Assembly: GCA_945482615.1 (NCBI GenBank)
Contig: CALYRG010000006.1
Span: 1 to 48,899, forward strand
Source of the DNA: an uncultured Clostridia bacterium
GTDB lineage: Bacteria > Bacillota > Clostridia > Oscillospirales > Oscillospiraceae
Length of the DNA stretch: 48,899 bases
Direction: 5' to 3'
The position numbers and the translations under genes were made by a program. Below the pieces are notes generated by a model. That model was not told the origin of the DNA and did no database searches. It saw nothing but the letters and a program-made list of their open reading frames with translations. Positions 41,240 to 48,852 of this stretch are shown piece by piece (the stretch's first letter is position 1; every line of letters begins with the position of its first letter).

Positions 41240-42301
41240 CTATGGGGAAACGGTTACCGCTTCCATTCCCTTGGTAGACAGCTGCCGGCCGTCCGGCAGA
41301 ATCCACAGGACCTGCACACCATCCAGACTTTCCGCCAGAGCCAGGCCGTCTTCGTAGGGCATACAGAACAGTGCTGTGGAAAGAGCGTCCGCCATGGCAC
41401 TGTCTGCTGACAGAACGGTCACGGAAGAAAAGTAATCCGCAGGATAGTGGGTGTCCGAATCTATGATGTGGTGGTAGCGTACGCCGTCCACCGTGAAATA
41501 CCGCTCGTAGTTACCGGAGGTGACACAGGAAATATCATGCAGATCCAGATACCGTGCATACGCACCATCCGGGTCGGAAGGGTTCCGCACACCGGTGCGC
41601 CAGCCGGAGCCGTCTGGCTTGCTGCCCAGGATGCGGATATTGCCGCCGATATTCAGCACATATCCGGTCACGCCGGCATCCTGCAGCGCCAGGGCTGCCT
41701 GCTCAGTGGCATAGCCTTTTCCCAGGGCCCCAACATCAATGGAGGCGTTGGGGTCTGTGATGCGCACGGTACACGCTTCCTCGTCGATTTCCAGCAGCGC
41801 AGGATCCGTGAAGACGGATGCGGCAGCGATGGCCCGGGGATCGGGGAGGCTGGCCATGTCAGGGTCGTCCATGGCCCGAACGTAGCTTTCGTGCCACAGC
41901 TTCAGCACGGAGCCCATCATAATATTCATTTCACCGCCGGTGATCTCGTACATCTGCTGCGCATAGCGGAGAAAATCAATCAGCCGTTGGTCAACCGCAA
42001 CCGGCGCACCGCCCGCCAGACGATTGACGGTGCACAGGTTGTTGATCCCGGCGTATTCATGGTAAATATCAAACAGACGATGGTAATCCTCCAGGACACC
42101 GGCGGCAATTGCGGTGTTGTCCGCAAAGCGGTTTTCCGAGTCTTCTGCATAGCTGTAGATGCAGGAGACCGTGTCAAAATAGGTATAATATACGGCGGAT
42201 TTGGGTTCCTTTCCCTGGCGGGGTGTGGAGCAGGCCGAACAAAGCAGGGCAAGGCTCATCAATACCCACAGCAGGGCACCTCTTTTCTTCGATGCACCCA
42301 T
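41240..42301 (-). CDS. apbE: FAD:protein FMN transferase ApbE
   Basis: 353-aa lipoprotein enzyme that attaches FMN covalently to a threonine or serine of extracytoplasmic redox proteins such as RnfG/NqrC or FMN-binding-domain proteins. Lipobox LCSACS near residue 24; the family motifs are FDTVSCIYSYA, the FAD-site region GGEMNIMMGSV, SIDVGALGKGYATE, LNIGGNIRILG, and the metal site near HHIIDSDTHYPA and VTVLSADSAMADALSTALF. ATG 42301 lacks a ribosome binding site and lies 5 nt after a short upstream ORF. First main gene of the apbE-NusG-II-Gx operon. No candidate target protein is encoded in the window. Confidence 0.94.
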   Translation of the reverse strand: MGASKKRGALLWVLMSLALLCSACSTPRQGKEPKSAVYYTYFDTVSCIYSYAEDSENRFADNTAIAAGVLEDYHRLFDIYHEYAGINNLCTVNRLAGGAPVAVDQRLIDFLRYAQQMYEITGGEMNIMMGSVLKLWHESYVRAMDDPDMASLPDPRAIAAASVFTDPALLEIDEEACTVRITDPNASIDVGALGKGYATEQAALALQDAGVTGYVLNIGGNIRILGSKPDGSGWRTGVRNPSDPDGAYARYLDLHDISCVTSGNYERYFTVDGVRYHHIIDSDTHYPADYFSSVTVLSADSAMADALSTALFCMPYEDGLALAESLDGVQVLWILPDGRQLSTKGMEAVTVSP

Positions 42302-42306
42302 AGGAT

Positions 42307-42372
42307 TCACAGGGAGTCCGCAGCCGCCGCAAACCGACAGACGCAAAGAGCAATTGTACAACGATGCTTCAT
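42307..42372 (-). CDS. Cys-containing leader ORF (21 aa) before apbE
   Basis: Begins MKHRCTIALCVCRF and continues with an alanine run; three cysteines in 21 residues. An AGAAAGAAG box precedes ATG 42372, and the stop is 5 nt before the apbE start, which has no Shine-Dalgarno. A coupling or attenuation leader is possible; no known family. Confidence 0.45.
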   Translation of the reverse strand: MKHRCTIALCVCRFAAAADSL

Positions 42373-42421
42373 AAAACGCTTCTTTCTGATAAAAGGAACA
42401 TTCACTATTCGTACACAAGGG

Positions 42422-42450
42422 AGTATACCACATTGGATGCAGGAAATCAA
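42422..42450 (-). promoter_or_regulatory. Extended -10 promoter for the apbE operon
   Basis: Minus strand: TTGATT (42450-42445), 17 bp, TATACT (42427-42422) with TGG in front of the -10. It leaves a leader of about 115 nt before apbE. Confidence 0.7.
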
Positions 42451-42496
42451 AAAATTTTTTCTGAACAGGAATGAAGCGTTCCGGGAGATTCTCCAC

Positions 42497-42525
42497 TTGA
42501 CACGCAGGCGGTTTGAAAATATAAT
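42497..42525 (+). promoter_or_regulatory. Perfect consensus sigma-A promoter for prfB
   Basis: TTGACA (42497-42502), 17 bp, TATAAT (42520-42525). Divergent from the apbE promoter 46 bp away. Confidence 0.88.
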
Positions 42526-42557
42526 GTATCCGTAAAAATCTGTCTATAGGATGCGTA

Positions 42558-43691
42558 ATGATTATGAATATTGAATTTGATGCGTACAAGCAGAAACTGA
42601 ACGATTGCCGTCCGGCACTGGAAGGCCTGGCGGATTCCCTGAATGTGGAATCCCTTCGCAACGACCTGGAGCGCTACCATGCCATGCAGGAGGCTCCCGG
42701 GTTCTGGGATGACCCGGATAAGAGCCAGAAAATCGTAGTCAAGGCCAGGCAGACGGAGGCCAAGATCGAGCGGTATGAAAAGATGCTCTCCAACTGGGAC
42801 GACCTGATGACCATCTGCGAAATGGCTCAGGAGGAAGACGACGATTCCATGCTGGACGAGCTGAAGGAGGGCTTTGCGGTTCTCACCCAGGAGATGGAGA
42901 GCTGCCGTCTGGAGACCCTGCTCACCGGCCACTATGACAGGAACAACGCTATGATGAGCTTCCATGCCGGTGCCGGCGGTACCGAGGCCCAGGACTGGTG
43001 CCAGATGCTCTACCGGATGTACACCCGCTGGGCAGAGCGCCACGGCTTCACCTATAAAATCATGGACTATCTGGAGGGGGACGAGGCTGGCCTCAAGTCC
43101 GCCGATATCATGATCGAGGGGGAAAACGCCTACGGTTTCCTGAAGGGCGAGAACGGTGTCCACCGTCTGGTGCGTGTGTCCCCCTTTGATGCCAACGCCC
43201 GGCGGCAGACCTCCTTCGCCGCCATCGAGGTCATTCCCGATATTGAGGATGACAGTCAGGATGTGGAGATCCGCCCCGAGGACTATGAGATGCAGGTTTA
43301 CCGCTCCTCCGGTGCCGGCGGCCAGCATATCAACAAGACTTCCTCTGCCGTCCGTCTGATCCACAAGGCCACCGGAATTGTGGTGTCCTGCCAGACCGAG
43401 CGGAGCCAGTTCCAGAATAAGGAGACCTGTCTGCGGATGCTGCGCAGCAAGCTGGTGGAGATTAAGGAGCGGGAGCACCTGGACAAAATCTCCGATATCA
43501 AGGGCGTGCAGCAGAAGATCGAGTGGGGCAGCCAGATCCGCAACTATGTGTTCATGCCCTACACGCTGGTGAAGGACACCCGTACCGGCTGTGAGACCTC
43601 CAATGTCAACGGCGTTATGGACGGCGCGCTGGATCCCTTTATTGAAAGCTATCTCAACTGTCTGGCCACCGGCAACTGGGTTCAGAAGTAA
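42558..43691 (+). CDS. prfB: Peptide chain release factor 2
   Basis: 377-aa RF2 that ends translation at UGA and UAA. The tripeptide anticodon SPF is in VRVSPFDANARRQTSF, and the GGQ catalytic loop is in SSGAGGQHINKTSSAVR (about residue 254). The full N-terminal domain is encoded in one frame; there is no in-frame UGA with CUUU slippery site near codon 25, so the programmed +1 frameshift used by many bacteria to control RF2 is absent. ATG 42558 or 42564. Substrate of PrmC. Confidence 0.96.
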   Translation: MIMNIEFDAYKQKLNDCRPALEGLADSLNVESLRNDLERYHAMQEAPGFWDDPDKSQKIVVKARQTEAKIERYEKMLSNWDDLMTICEMAQEEDDDSMLDELKEGFAVLTQEMESCRLETLLTGHYDRNNAMMSFHAGAGGTEAQDWCQMLYRMYTRWAERHGFTYKIMDYLEGDEAGLKSADIMIEGENAYGFLKGENGVHRLVRVSPFDANARRQTSFAAIEVIPDIEDDSQDVEIRPEDYEMQVYRSSGAGGQHINKTSSAVRLIHKATGIVVSCQTERSQFQNKETCLRMLRSKLVEIKEREHLDKISDIKGVQQKIEWGSQIRNYVFMPYTLVKDTRTGCETSNVNGVMDGALDPFIESYLNCLATGNWVQK

Positions 43692-43753
43692 GAACTGCCT
43701 GATTCCCGGGCAGGATGCTTCCTGGCGATACCGAAGGAATTGTTAAAAAAAGC

Positions 43754-43782
43754 TTGCTTTTTTGAATGCCCCATGATATAAT
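43754..43782 (+). promoter_or_regulatory. Sigma-A promoter for secG
   Basis: TTGCTT (43754-43759), 17 bp, TATAAT (43777-43782) with an upstream TGA extended -10. Confidence 0.75.
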
Positions 43783-43799
43783 GCATGGGCTATTATGAG

Positions 43800-43842
43800 G
43801 CCAATGGGCGATGATCATTGGCATTCCGCGAAAAAATGCGGA
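43800..43842 (+). promoter_or_regulatory. Two hairpins in the secG leader
   Basis: GCCAATG (43800-43806) pairs with CATTGGC (43816-43822); TCCGC (43825-43829) pairs with GCGGA (43838-43842). The second uses the first bases of the secG Shine-Dalgarno region. Function unknown. Confidence 0.35.
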
Positions 43843-43856
43843 GGGAGGTTACAAGC

Positions 43857-44090
43857 ATGGGTGTTTTTGAAGTGATTCTGATTGCTCTGGAGACGATCTG
43901 CTCTCTGGCTCTGATCGGTGTGATCCTGCTGCAGAACAGCAAGGAGGAGGGCCTGGGTGCTCTGGCCGGCTCCAGCGACACATATCTGGGCAGAAACAAG
44001 AACGGCGGCAAGGAGCAGAAGCTCGCCTCCGCGACCAAGTGGATTGCTATCGTCTGGGTCATCCTGACTCTGGCGCTGAGCCTGTTCTAA
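43857..44090 (+). CDS. secG: Preprotein translocase subunit SecG
   Basis: 77-aa inner membrane protein of the SecYEG channel. Two helices (FEVILIALETICSLALIGVILLQ in part, and KWIAIVWVILTLALSLF) flank the conserved QNSKEEGLGALAGSSDTYL loop. GGAGGGAGGT precedes ATG 43857. Single gene with its own promoter and terminator. Confidence 0.94.
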   Translation: MGVFEVILIALETICSLALIGVILLQNSKEEGLGALAGSSDTYLGRNKNGGKEQKLASATKWIAIVWVILTLALSLF

Positions 44091-44100
44091 ACCCAAATGG

Positions 44101-44130
44101 AAGCCGCACCCGCAAGGGTGCGGCTTTTGC
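44101..44130 (+). terminator. Intrinsic terminator after secG
   Basis: Perfect 11-bp stem (44101-44111 with 44116-44126), GCAA loop, T-rich end. Confidence 0.88.
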
Positions 44131-44188
44131 TATGCCGGGAAGACCAGCGAACTCCACGGAAAAACTTGCCCCATTGCTTGAATATGGG

Positions 44189-44217
44189 TTGATTTGTTCA
44201 CATTTCCATGGTAGTAT
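44189..44217 (+). promoter_or_regulatory. Extended -10 promoter for pepD
   Basis: TTGATT (44189-44194), 17 bp, TAGTAT (44212-44217) preceded by TGG. Confidence 0.65.
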
Positions 44218-44250
44218 GTGTTTATACTGTTAATCTAAGGAAGTGCAGCT

Positions 44251-45693
44251 ATGGAAAGCAAGCGTCTTGCCGGGCTGGAGCCCCGGAAGGTTTTTGAATA
44301 CTTTGAAGAGATTTGTTCCATTCCCCACGGTTCCCGGAACACCCGGCAGATTTCTGACTACCTGGTGCGGTTTGCGGCGGAGCATGGTATCCGCTGTATC
44401 CAGGACGAGGCGGACAATGTGATCCTGTTTGCCCCCGGAACCCAGGGGATGGAAGACCATCCCCCGGTGATTCTGCAGGGCCACATGGATATGGTCTGCG
44501 AAAAGGATTCCGGCTGTGCCATTGATATGGCAGTCCAGGGCCTGGACGTGACCCATGACGGAAAATTCGTTTTTGCCCGGGGCACAACCCTGGGCGGAGA
44601 TGACGGCATCGCCGTTGCCTTTGCGCTGGCAATTCTGGCGGATAGCTCCATTGCCCATCCTCCGCTGGAGGTCATTGTGACCACCGATGAGGAAATCGGC
44701 CTGCTGGGTGCCGCTGCCATCGATCTGAGCCAGATACAAGGCCGGAAGCTCATCAATCTGGACTCTGAGGACGAGGGCATCTTTACCGTGTCCTGCGCAG
44801 GCGGCGCTACGGCGACGATTTGCGTGCCGGTAGAGCGCCGTGCCGTATATGGCCCCTGTATCCGTCTGAATGTTGACAATCTTCAGGGCGGCCATTCCGG
44901 CGCGGAGATCCACAAGAACCGGGCCAATGCCAACAAGGTCATGGGCGAGTTTCTGAGCCGGATCCAGAGACTGATGCCTCTGTGCCTGACATCTCTGACC
45001 GGAGGCAGCAAGGACAACGCCATTCCCCATTCCTGCACCGCAAATGCAGTGGCTATGGGCATCGGTCTGGAGCGGATCAATACCATTGCGGAGGAGGTGC
45101 AGGCCTGGGTCCGGGAGACCTATGACGAGCCTGCGGCCACCGTGCAGGCCTATGATGTAGATGCTCTGGGCGGCAACGCCTTGACCACGGAGTCCACCGC
45201 CCAGGTCATCGCCCTGCTGTGCGCACTGCCCAATGGGGTGCAGGCCTGGAGTAAGGACATGGAGGGCCTGGTGCAGACCAGCCTGAACCTGGGCATTGCC
45301 AAGCTGGGCGACCGCTTGACCGCAACCTGCTCCGTCCGCAGCAGCGTCAATGCGGAGAAGGAAGATCTGCTGGAGCAGCTCAAGGGCATTGCCGGTATGT
45401 TCCAGGGCAGCTTCACGGTCGCCGGGGAATACCCCGCTTGGGAGTACCGCAAGGACTCCACCCTTCGGGACACCATGGTGGAGGTCTACACCCGGATGTT
45501 TGAAAAGGAACCTCAGGTGCTGGCCATTCACGCAGGTCTTGAGTGCGGCCTGTTCAGCCAGAAGGTGGAGGGCCTGGACTGTGTCAGCATTGGGCCCCAG
45601 ATGCAGGATATTCACACCAGTCGGGAGAAGCTGGACATCGCTTCCGTGGAGCGCACCTGGCGCTTCCTGCTGGAAGTGCTCAAGGCGCTGTAG
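44251..45693 (+). CDS. pepD: Aminoacyl-histidine dipeptidase (PepD, M20C)
   Basis: 480-aa cytoplasmic zinc dipeptidase with broad specificity, including Xaa-His. Metal ligands His78 and Asp80 (GHMDMV), the bridging aspartate in TTLGGDDGIA (about 117-118), and the catalytic and metal glutamates in TTDEEIGLLG (147-148). The lid domain begins after LDSEDEG; INGHSGAEIH-like text is seen as LQGGHSGAEIHKNRANA. Terminal HTSREKLDIASVERTW is typical. AAGGAAG box before ATG 44251. Confidence 0.95.
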   Translation: MESKRLAGLEPRKVFEYFEEICSIPHGSRNTRQISDYLVRFAAEHGIRCIQDEADNVILFAPGTQGMEDHPPVILQGHMDMVCEKDSGCAIDMAVQGLDVTHDGKFVFARGTTLGGDDGIAVAFALAILADSSIAHPPLEVIVTTDEEIGLLGAAAIDLSQIQGRKLINLDSEDEGIFTVSCAGGATATICVPVERRAVYGPCIRLNVDNLQGGHSGAEIHKNRANANKVMGEFLSRIQRLMPLCLTSLTGGSKDNAIPHSCTANAVAMGIGLERINTIAEEVQAWVRETYDEPAATVQAYDVDALGGNALTTESTAQVIALLCALPNGVQAWSKDMEGLVQTSLNLGIAKLGDRLTATCSVRSSVNAEKEDLLEQLKGIAGMFQGSFTVAGEYPAWEYRKDSTLRDTMVEVYTRMFEKEPQVLAIHAGLECGLFSQKVEGLDCVSIGPQMQDIHTSREKLDIASVERTWRFLLEVLKAL

Positions 45694-45710
45694 TTGGAAT
45701 ATGCATGGTA

Positions 45711-45739
45711 CCCCGGGAGGACTATCCCGGGGCACTTTT
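45711..45739 (+). terminator. Terminator after pepD
   Basis: CCCCGGGA (45711-45718) pairs with TCCCGGGG (45725-45732), then CACTTTTG. It overlaps the last codons of the convergent flippase gene. Confidence 0.8.
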
Positions 45740-47221
45740 GCGCCTTTTTACAAGACCAATGAGCCACTGAATGTCTTCTTTCCCAATGACCTGAAACAGA
45801 GTCAGAAGACACATGAGCACAGCTGCAAAGCTCAGGGCGCAGGGCAGGGGAGAGAGGACGAAGGACGCTGCAAGAACAGCGGCACCCACTGCGGCGGCGG
45901 TGAGGGCCGGTGTGTGGAAGGGAATGGCCTCGCCGGAAATCCGCAGAAGCCGCCGCAGGCTCAGAATAAAGTTGAGCAGATGGGTGGCTAAGAAGCTGAT
46001 ATAGTATCCATCCAGTCCCCATCGGGGCAGGAGAAAGAACAGAAACAGTACGTCCAGCGCCGAGGTGAGAATGTTATACCGCACGCAGATTTTCTGCTGC
46101 CCCAGTCCCTTGGTCATAGCATCGGTGATGGCGTCACAGTAGAGCATGGGAATCAGCAGGGAGAACCTGCGCAGCAGGATTCCCGCCTCTGTGCTGCGAT
46201 AGAGCAGCCGGCAAAGAGACTGCGCCAGCAGATACTCTGCTCCGCAGAAGAAAGCACCGTACAGCATGGAGACCTTCAGACTCCGGCGCACCAGATACCG
46301 GATTCGCCTGGCCTCTCCAGCGGCGGTGCACCGGGCAAGCTCCGGGATCAGCAGCTCAGCCAGAGCAAAGAGAATACAGGCTGGAAACATCATTACCGGG
46401 AAGATCATCCCGCTGAGCATACCGAAGGCTGCCAGAGGATTGGCAACACCCGGATTCAGGGCCAGCCGCCGGGGTACCATCAGGTTTTCTGCCGTGCTGA
46501 TGCCGGACTTGAGGATATCCGCCAGCGCCAGGGGAACGGCGGCCTGGAGCAGTCTGTGCCGCACGGCAATGGGTGGGCCAACAGGCGCGTGGGCCAGGAG
46601 GCGCAGAACCACGAGGCAAACAAGGGTCAGACAGGTGCCCAGGGAACTCCCCAGGATCACGCTCAGACAGGCCCGCCCCGGGTCCGCTCCGGCCCAGAGC
46701 TTCAGCGCCAGCATGGTAGCGGCCATGGCAAACAGCTGCTCGGCAATCTCCACCACAGCCAGGGTACCAATGCGGTTGGCGGCGGTAAAGTAGCCTGTCA
46801 TCACGCCGCACAGGCAGACCACAGGCAGAAAGGCGGCAAACAGGTGCAGGGAAGGGATCGTGCGGACATCGCCGATCCAGTGTTCCGCAATCCAGGGGGC
46901 GAAGCCGTACAGAAGACTTGCCACGCTGAGACTGCAAACAAGACTGTAGACTGTGCAGGCGGACAGAACCCGGGCCACATTCTCCGGTTTGCCCTGCCCC
47001 AGCTCCCCGGCGGTAAGGTACATGGAGGCGGTTCGGATGCCCGCAATTCCAGCCACCATGGCGAGGCTCCCCACGCTCATGGTCAGCTGCAGCAGACCCA
47101 CTCCCGCAGGGCCCAGGGTGGCGGAGATATAGACCTGGAAGCTTGTCCCCACCAGCCGCAGGAGAAGATTGACCCCGGTGAGGAGCATTGCGGAGTAGAA
47201 GATGGGAAGCGGTCTAGGCAA
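45722..47221 (-). CDS. MATE-like lipid/oligosaccharide flippase, SpoVB/MurJ family
   Basis: 499-aa membrane protein with about 13-14 helices, of the MVF superfamily that flips lipid-linked precursors; closest by text to SpoVB-type proteins (TLGPAGVGLLQLTMSVGSLA near the N-terminus, AFGMLSGMIFPVMMFPACIL and GLGQQKICVRYNI later). Could act in spore cortex or cell wall synthesis. The start is probably TTG 47221, which has AAGGGGGGA 4 bp upstream; ATG 47188 has no ribosome binding site and would cut into the first helix. The ribosome binding site lies inside a long hairpin. Located 56 bp after nth on the same strand. Confidence 0.87.
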   Translation of the reverse strand: MPRPLPIFYSAMLLTGVNLLLRLVGTSFQVYISATLGPAGVGLLQLTMSVGSLAMVAGIAGIRTASMYLTAGELGQGKPENVARVLSACTVYSLVCSLSVASLLYGFAPWIAEHWIGDVRTIPSLHLFAAFLPVVCLCGVMTGYFTAANRIGTLAVVEIAEQLFAMAATMLALKLWAGADPGRACLSVILGSSLGTCLTLVCLVVLRLLAHAPVGPPIAVRHRLLQAAVPLALADILKSGISTAENLMVPRRLALNPGVANPLAAFGMLSGMIFPVMMFPACILFALAELLIPELARCTAAGEARRIRYLVRRSLKVSMLYGAFFCGAEYLLAQSLCRLLYRSTEAGILLRRFSLLIPMLYCDAITDAMTKGLGQQKICVRYNILTSALDVLFLFFLLPRWGLDGYYISFLATHLLNFILSLRRLLRISGEAIPFHTPALTAAAVGAAVLAASFVLSPLPCALSFAAVLMCLLTLFQVIGKEDIQWLIGLVKRRKSAPG

Positions 47222-47227
47222 GATAAT

Positions 47228-47262
47228 CCCCCCTTGTCCGCAGTGTATGCGGGCAAGGGGGG
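47228..47262 (-). promoter_or_regulatory. 15-bp hairpin that covers the flippase ribosome binding site
   Basis: CCCCCCTTGTCCGCA (47228-47242) pairs with TGCGGGCAAGGGGGG (47248-47262) around a 5-nt loop (one A-C mismatch in the minus-strand RNA). The AAGGGGGG that would bind 16S rRNA is in the stem. It may also weaken read-through from nth, but the T tract is poor. Confidence 0.6.
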
Positions 47263-47277
47263 AGATAGAAGCGTCCC

Positions 47278-47907
47278 TTATTCCGGGACAAACTCGGTGC
47301 AGTACATGCTCAGAGGACACTGACCGCATTGTGGATTCCGGGCGGTGCAGCAGTCCCGGCCGAACAGGACGATGCGGTGGCAGAAATCGTTGCTCTCCTC
47401 CGGCGGCAGGATTGCCCGGAGCTGCTGCTCCACCTTCTCCGGCTCCTTGCCGTGGGAAAGTCCCAGCCGTCCGCAGATGCGGATGCAGTGGGTGTCGCAG
47501 ACCACGCTTCCCGGCACGGCGTATAGATCCCCCAGCAGCAGATTGGCGGTTTTCCGCCCCACGCCGGGCAGGCGCAGCAGCTCCTCCATGGTTCCGGGTA
47601 CCTTTCCGCCGTAGTCTTCCAGAAGCATCTGGCAGGCAAGAACAATGTCCCTGGCCTTGTGCTTGTAGAAACCGCAGGAGCGGACGTAGTTTTCCACATC
47701 CGCGATGTCCGCTGCCGCCATGGCCTCCAGCGTGGGGTAGGCGGCAAACAGGGCAGGGGTGATAAGATTCACCCGGGCATCCGTGCACTGGGCGGAAAGC
47801 CGCACGGCGATCATCAGCTCGTAATCCTTTTGGTAGTGCAGGGCACACAGAGCATCGGGATAGCGACCCTTCAGAATATCAATTATGGCGGTGACTTTAT
47901 CTTTCAT
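47278..47907 (-). CDS. nth: Endonuclease III
   Basis: 209-aa DNA glycosylase/AP lyase that removes oxidised pyrimidines. Helix-hairpin-helix LPGVGRKTANLLLG with the catalytic lysine, catalytic aspartate in VVCDTHCIRICGRLG, and the C-terminal 4Fe-4S ligands in CTARNPQCGQCPLSMYC (C-x6-C-x2-C-x5-C). ATG 47907 is preferred because the AAAGGA box touches the in-frame ATG 47916 but is 9 bp from 47907. Confidence 0.95.
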   Translation of the reverse strand: MKDKVTAIIDILKGRYPDALCALHYQKDYELMIAVRLSAQCTDARVNLITPALFAAYPTLEAMAAADIADVENYVRSCGFYKHKARDIVLACQMLLEDYGGKVPGTMEELLRLPGVGRKTANLLLGDLYAVPGSVVCDTHCIRICGRLGLSHGKEPEKVEQQLRAILPPEESNDFCHRIVLFGRDCCTARNPQCGQCPLSMYCTEFVPE

Positions 47908-47966
47908 ATTGTCCATTCCTTTGCGTTTTTTCCTATGTTAACACAGACTCCGGCGCCATGCAAGGC

Positions 47967-48599
47967 TCAATTCCCGGAATTATCCTCCTGGGGACCGCTT
48001 TCCAGGACCTGGGCCGTCAGGGCGGATATTTCGTAAGCTGTGCGTTCTTCGGTTCCGGCATCTGTGACCTTTGTGTACACCCGGCTTTGCAGCCGCCCGG
48101 TGATCTGCAGGACATCCCGCACCTGACAGGCGGCAACCTGCTGGGCGGTTCTGCCCCAGATGATGCAGGGCAGATAATCCGTGCGCTGGTAGGTTCGGGG
48201 GACGCACAGCATCACATCGCAGATTTCCCGGCCCAGAGGCGTACGCCGGAAGGTGGGCTCCCGGCAGATTGGGCCTTCCAGGAAGACTGTGTTGATACCT
48301 TCCCCATCCTCGCAGACGATTTGACTGGCGAAGACGAAAATCAGCAGATGCCGCCTCCCATCACTGCGTATGTTGTGGGAACGAATCTGCCCGGTGACGG
48401 TGAACTGCTGCCCGGAACTGAGGTCTGCCTGATCCAGTATGGATTCCTCTGCCACTACAGGAAGCACGTCCACCGTTCCGGACAGCCGGGGAACGCGAAG
48501 ACAGAAGCGGAAGAAGCGGCGGCCGTGATTCTCATGGGAAAACTGCGGAAGCTCCAGAAGCTCCCCCCGAATGGTTACCTGATTTGTCGTGTGTTCCAT
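47967..48599 (-). CDS. Single-stranded DNA-binding protein with two OB domains
   Basis: 210-aa SSB-family protein. Two OB folds can be read: residues about 7-95 (NQVTIRGELLELPQF, RFFRFCLRVPRLSG, GQQFTVTGQIRSHN) and about 100-200 (NTVFLEGPICREPTFRRTP, LPCIIWGRTAQQVAAC, DVLQITGRLQSR, RTAYEISA). It ends in QEDNSGN, without the DDDIPF-type acidic tail that recruits partners to the main SSB. Probably an accessory, pairwise-acting SSB found in Clostridia rather than the replication SSB. A GGGGTGA box precedes ATG 48599. Confidence 0.82.
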   Translation of the reverse strand: MEHTTNQVTIRGELLELPQFSHENHGRRFFRFCLRVPRLSGTVDVLPVVAEESILDQADLSSGQQFTVTGQIRSHNIRSDGRRHLLIFVFASQIVCEDGEGINTVFLEGPICREPTFRRTPLGREICDVMLCVPRTYQRTDYLPCIIWGRTAQQVAACQVRDVLQITGRLQSRVYTKVTDAGTEERTAYEISALTAQVLESGPQEDNSGN

Positions 48600-48680
48600 T
48601 GTATCACCCCAATAACAAGTGTCTGTCCTATCCTATGCGTCCCGGAGCAGCTAAGAACAAAAGAAATGGAATATGGGACT

Positions 48681-48709
48681 TGACAGAAAGAGTGAGGGGT
48701 GGTATAATA
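48681..48709 (+). promoter_or_regulatory. Perfect consensus promoter for the tRNA genes
   Basis: TTGACA (48681-48686), 17 bp, TATAAT (48704-48709) with TGG in front of the -10. It drives a tRNA cluster that continues beyond the window. Confidence 0.9.
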
Positions 48710-48742
48710 CGGCTCGTGGTGAAACGCACCTCGACCCAATTT

Positions 48743-48819
48743 GGGCCTTTAGCTCAGTTGGTTAGAGCCTCCGGCTCATAACCGGATCGTCCCGGGTTCG
48801 AATCCCTGAAGGCCCACCA
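48743..48819 (+). tRNA. tRNA with CAT anticodon (tRNA-Met or tRNA-Ile2)
   Basis: 77-nt cloverleaf: acceptor GGGCCTT/AAGGCCC, D arm GCTCAGTTGGTTAGAGC, anticodon stem CCGG/CCGG with loop CTCATAA, T arm with GGTTCGAATCC, encoded CCA. It does not look like the initiator. The CAT anticodon could be elongator Met or, if the C is changed to lysidine, Ile; sequence alone does not settle this. Confidence 0.93.
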
Positions 48820-48852
48820 GTTCATTCCAGGCGACTGCCTGTAAATAAATAT

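Noticed and set aside
47222-47848. A possible 209-residue N-terminal extension of the flippase
   Set aside because: The added residues are the out-of-frame complement of nth with no membrane helix; the ribosome binding site supports TTG 47221.
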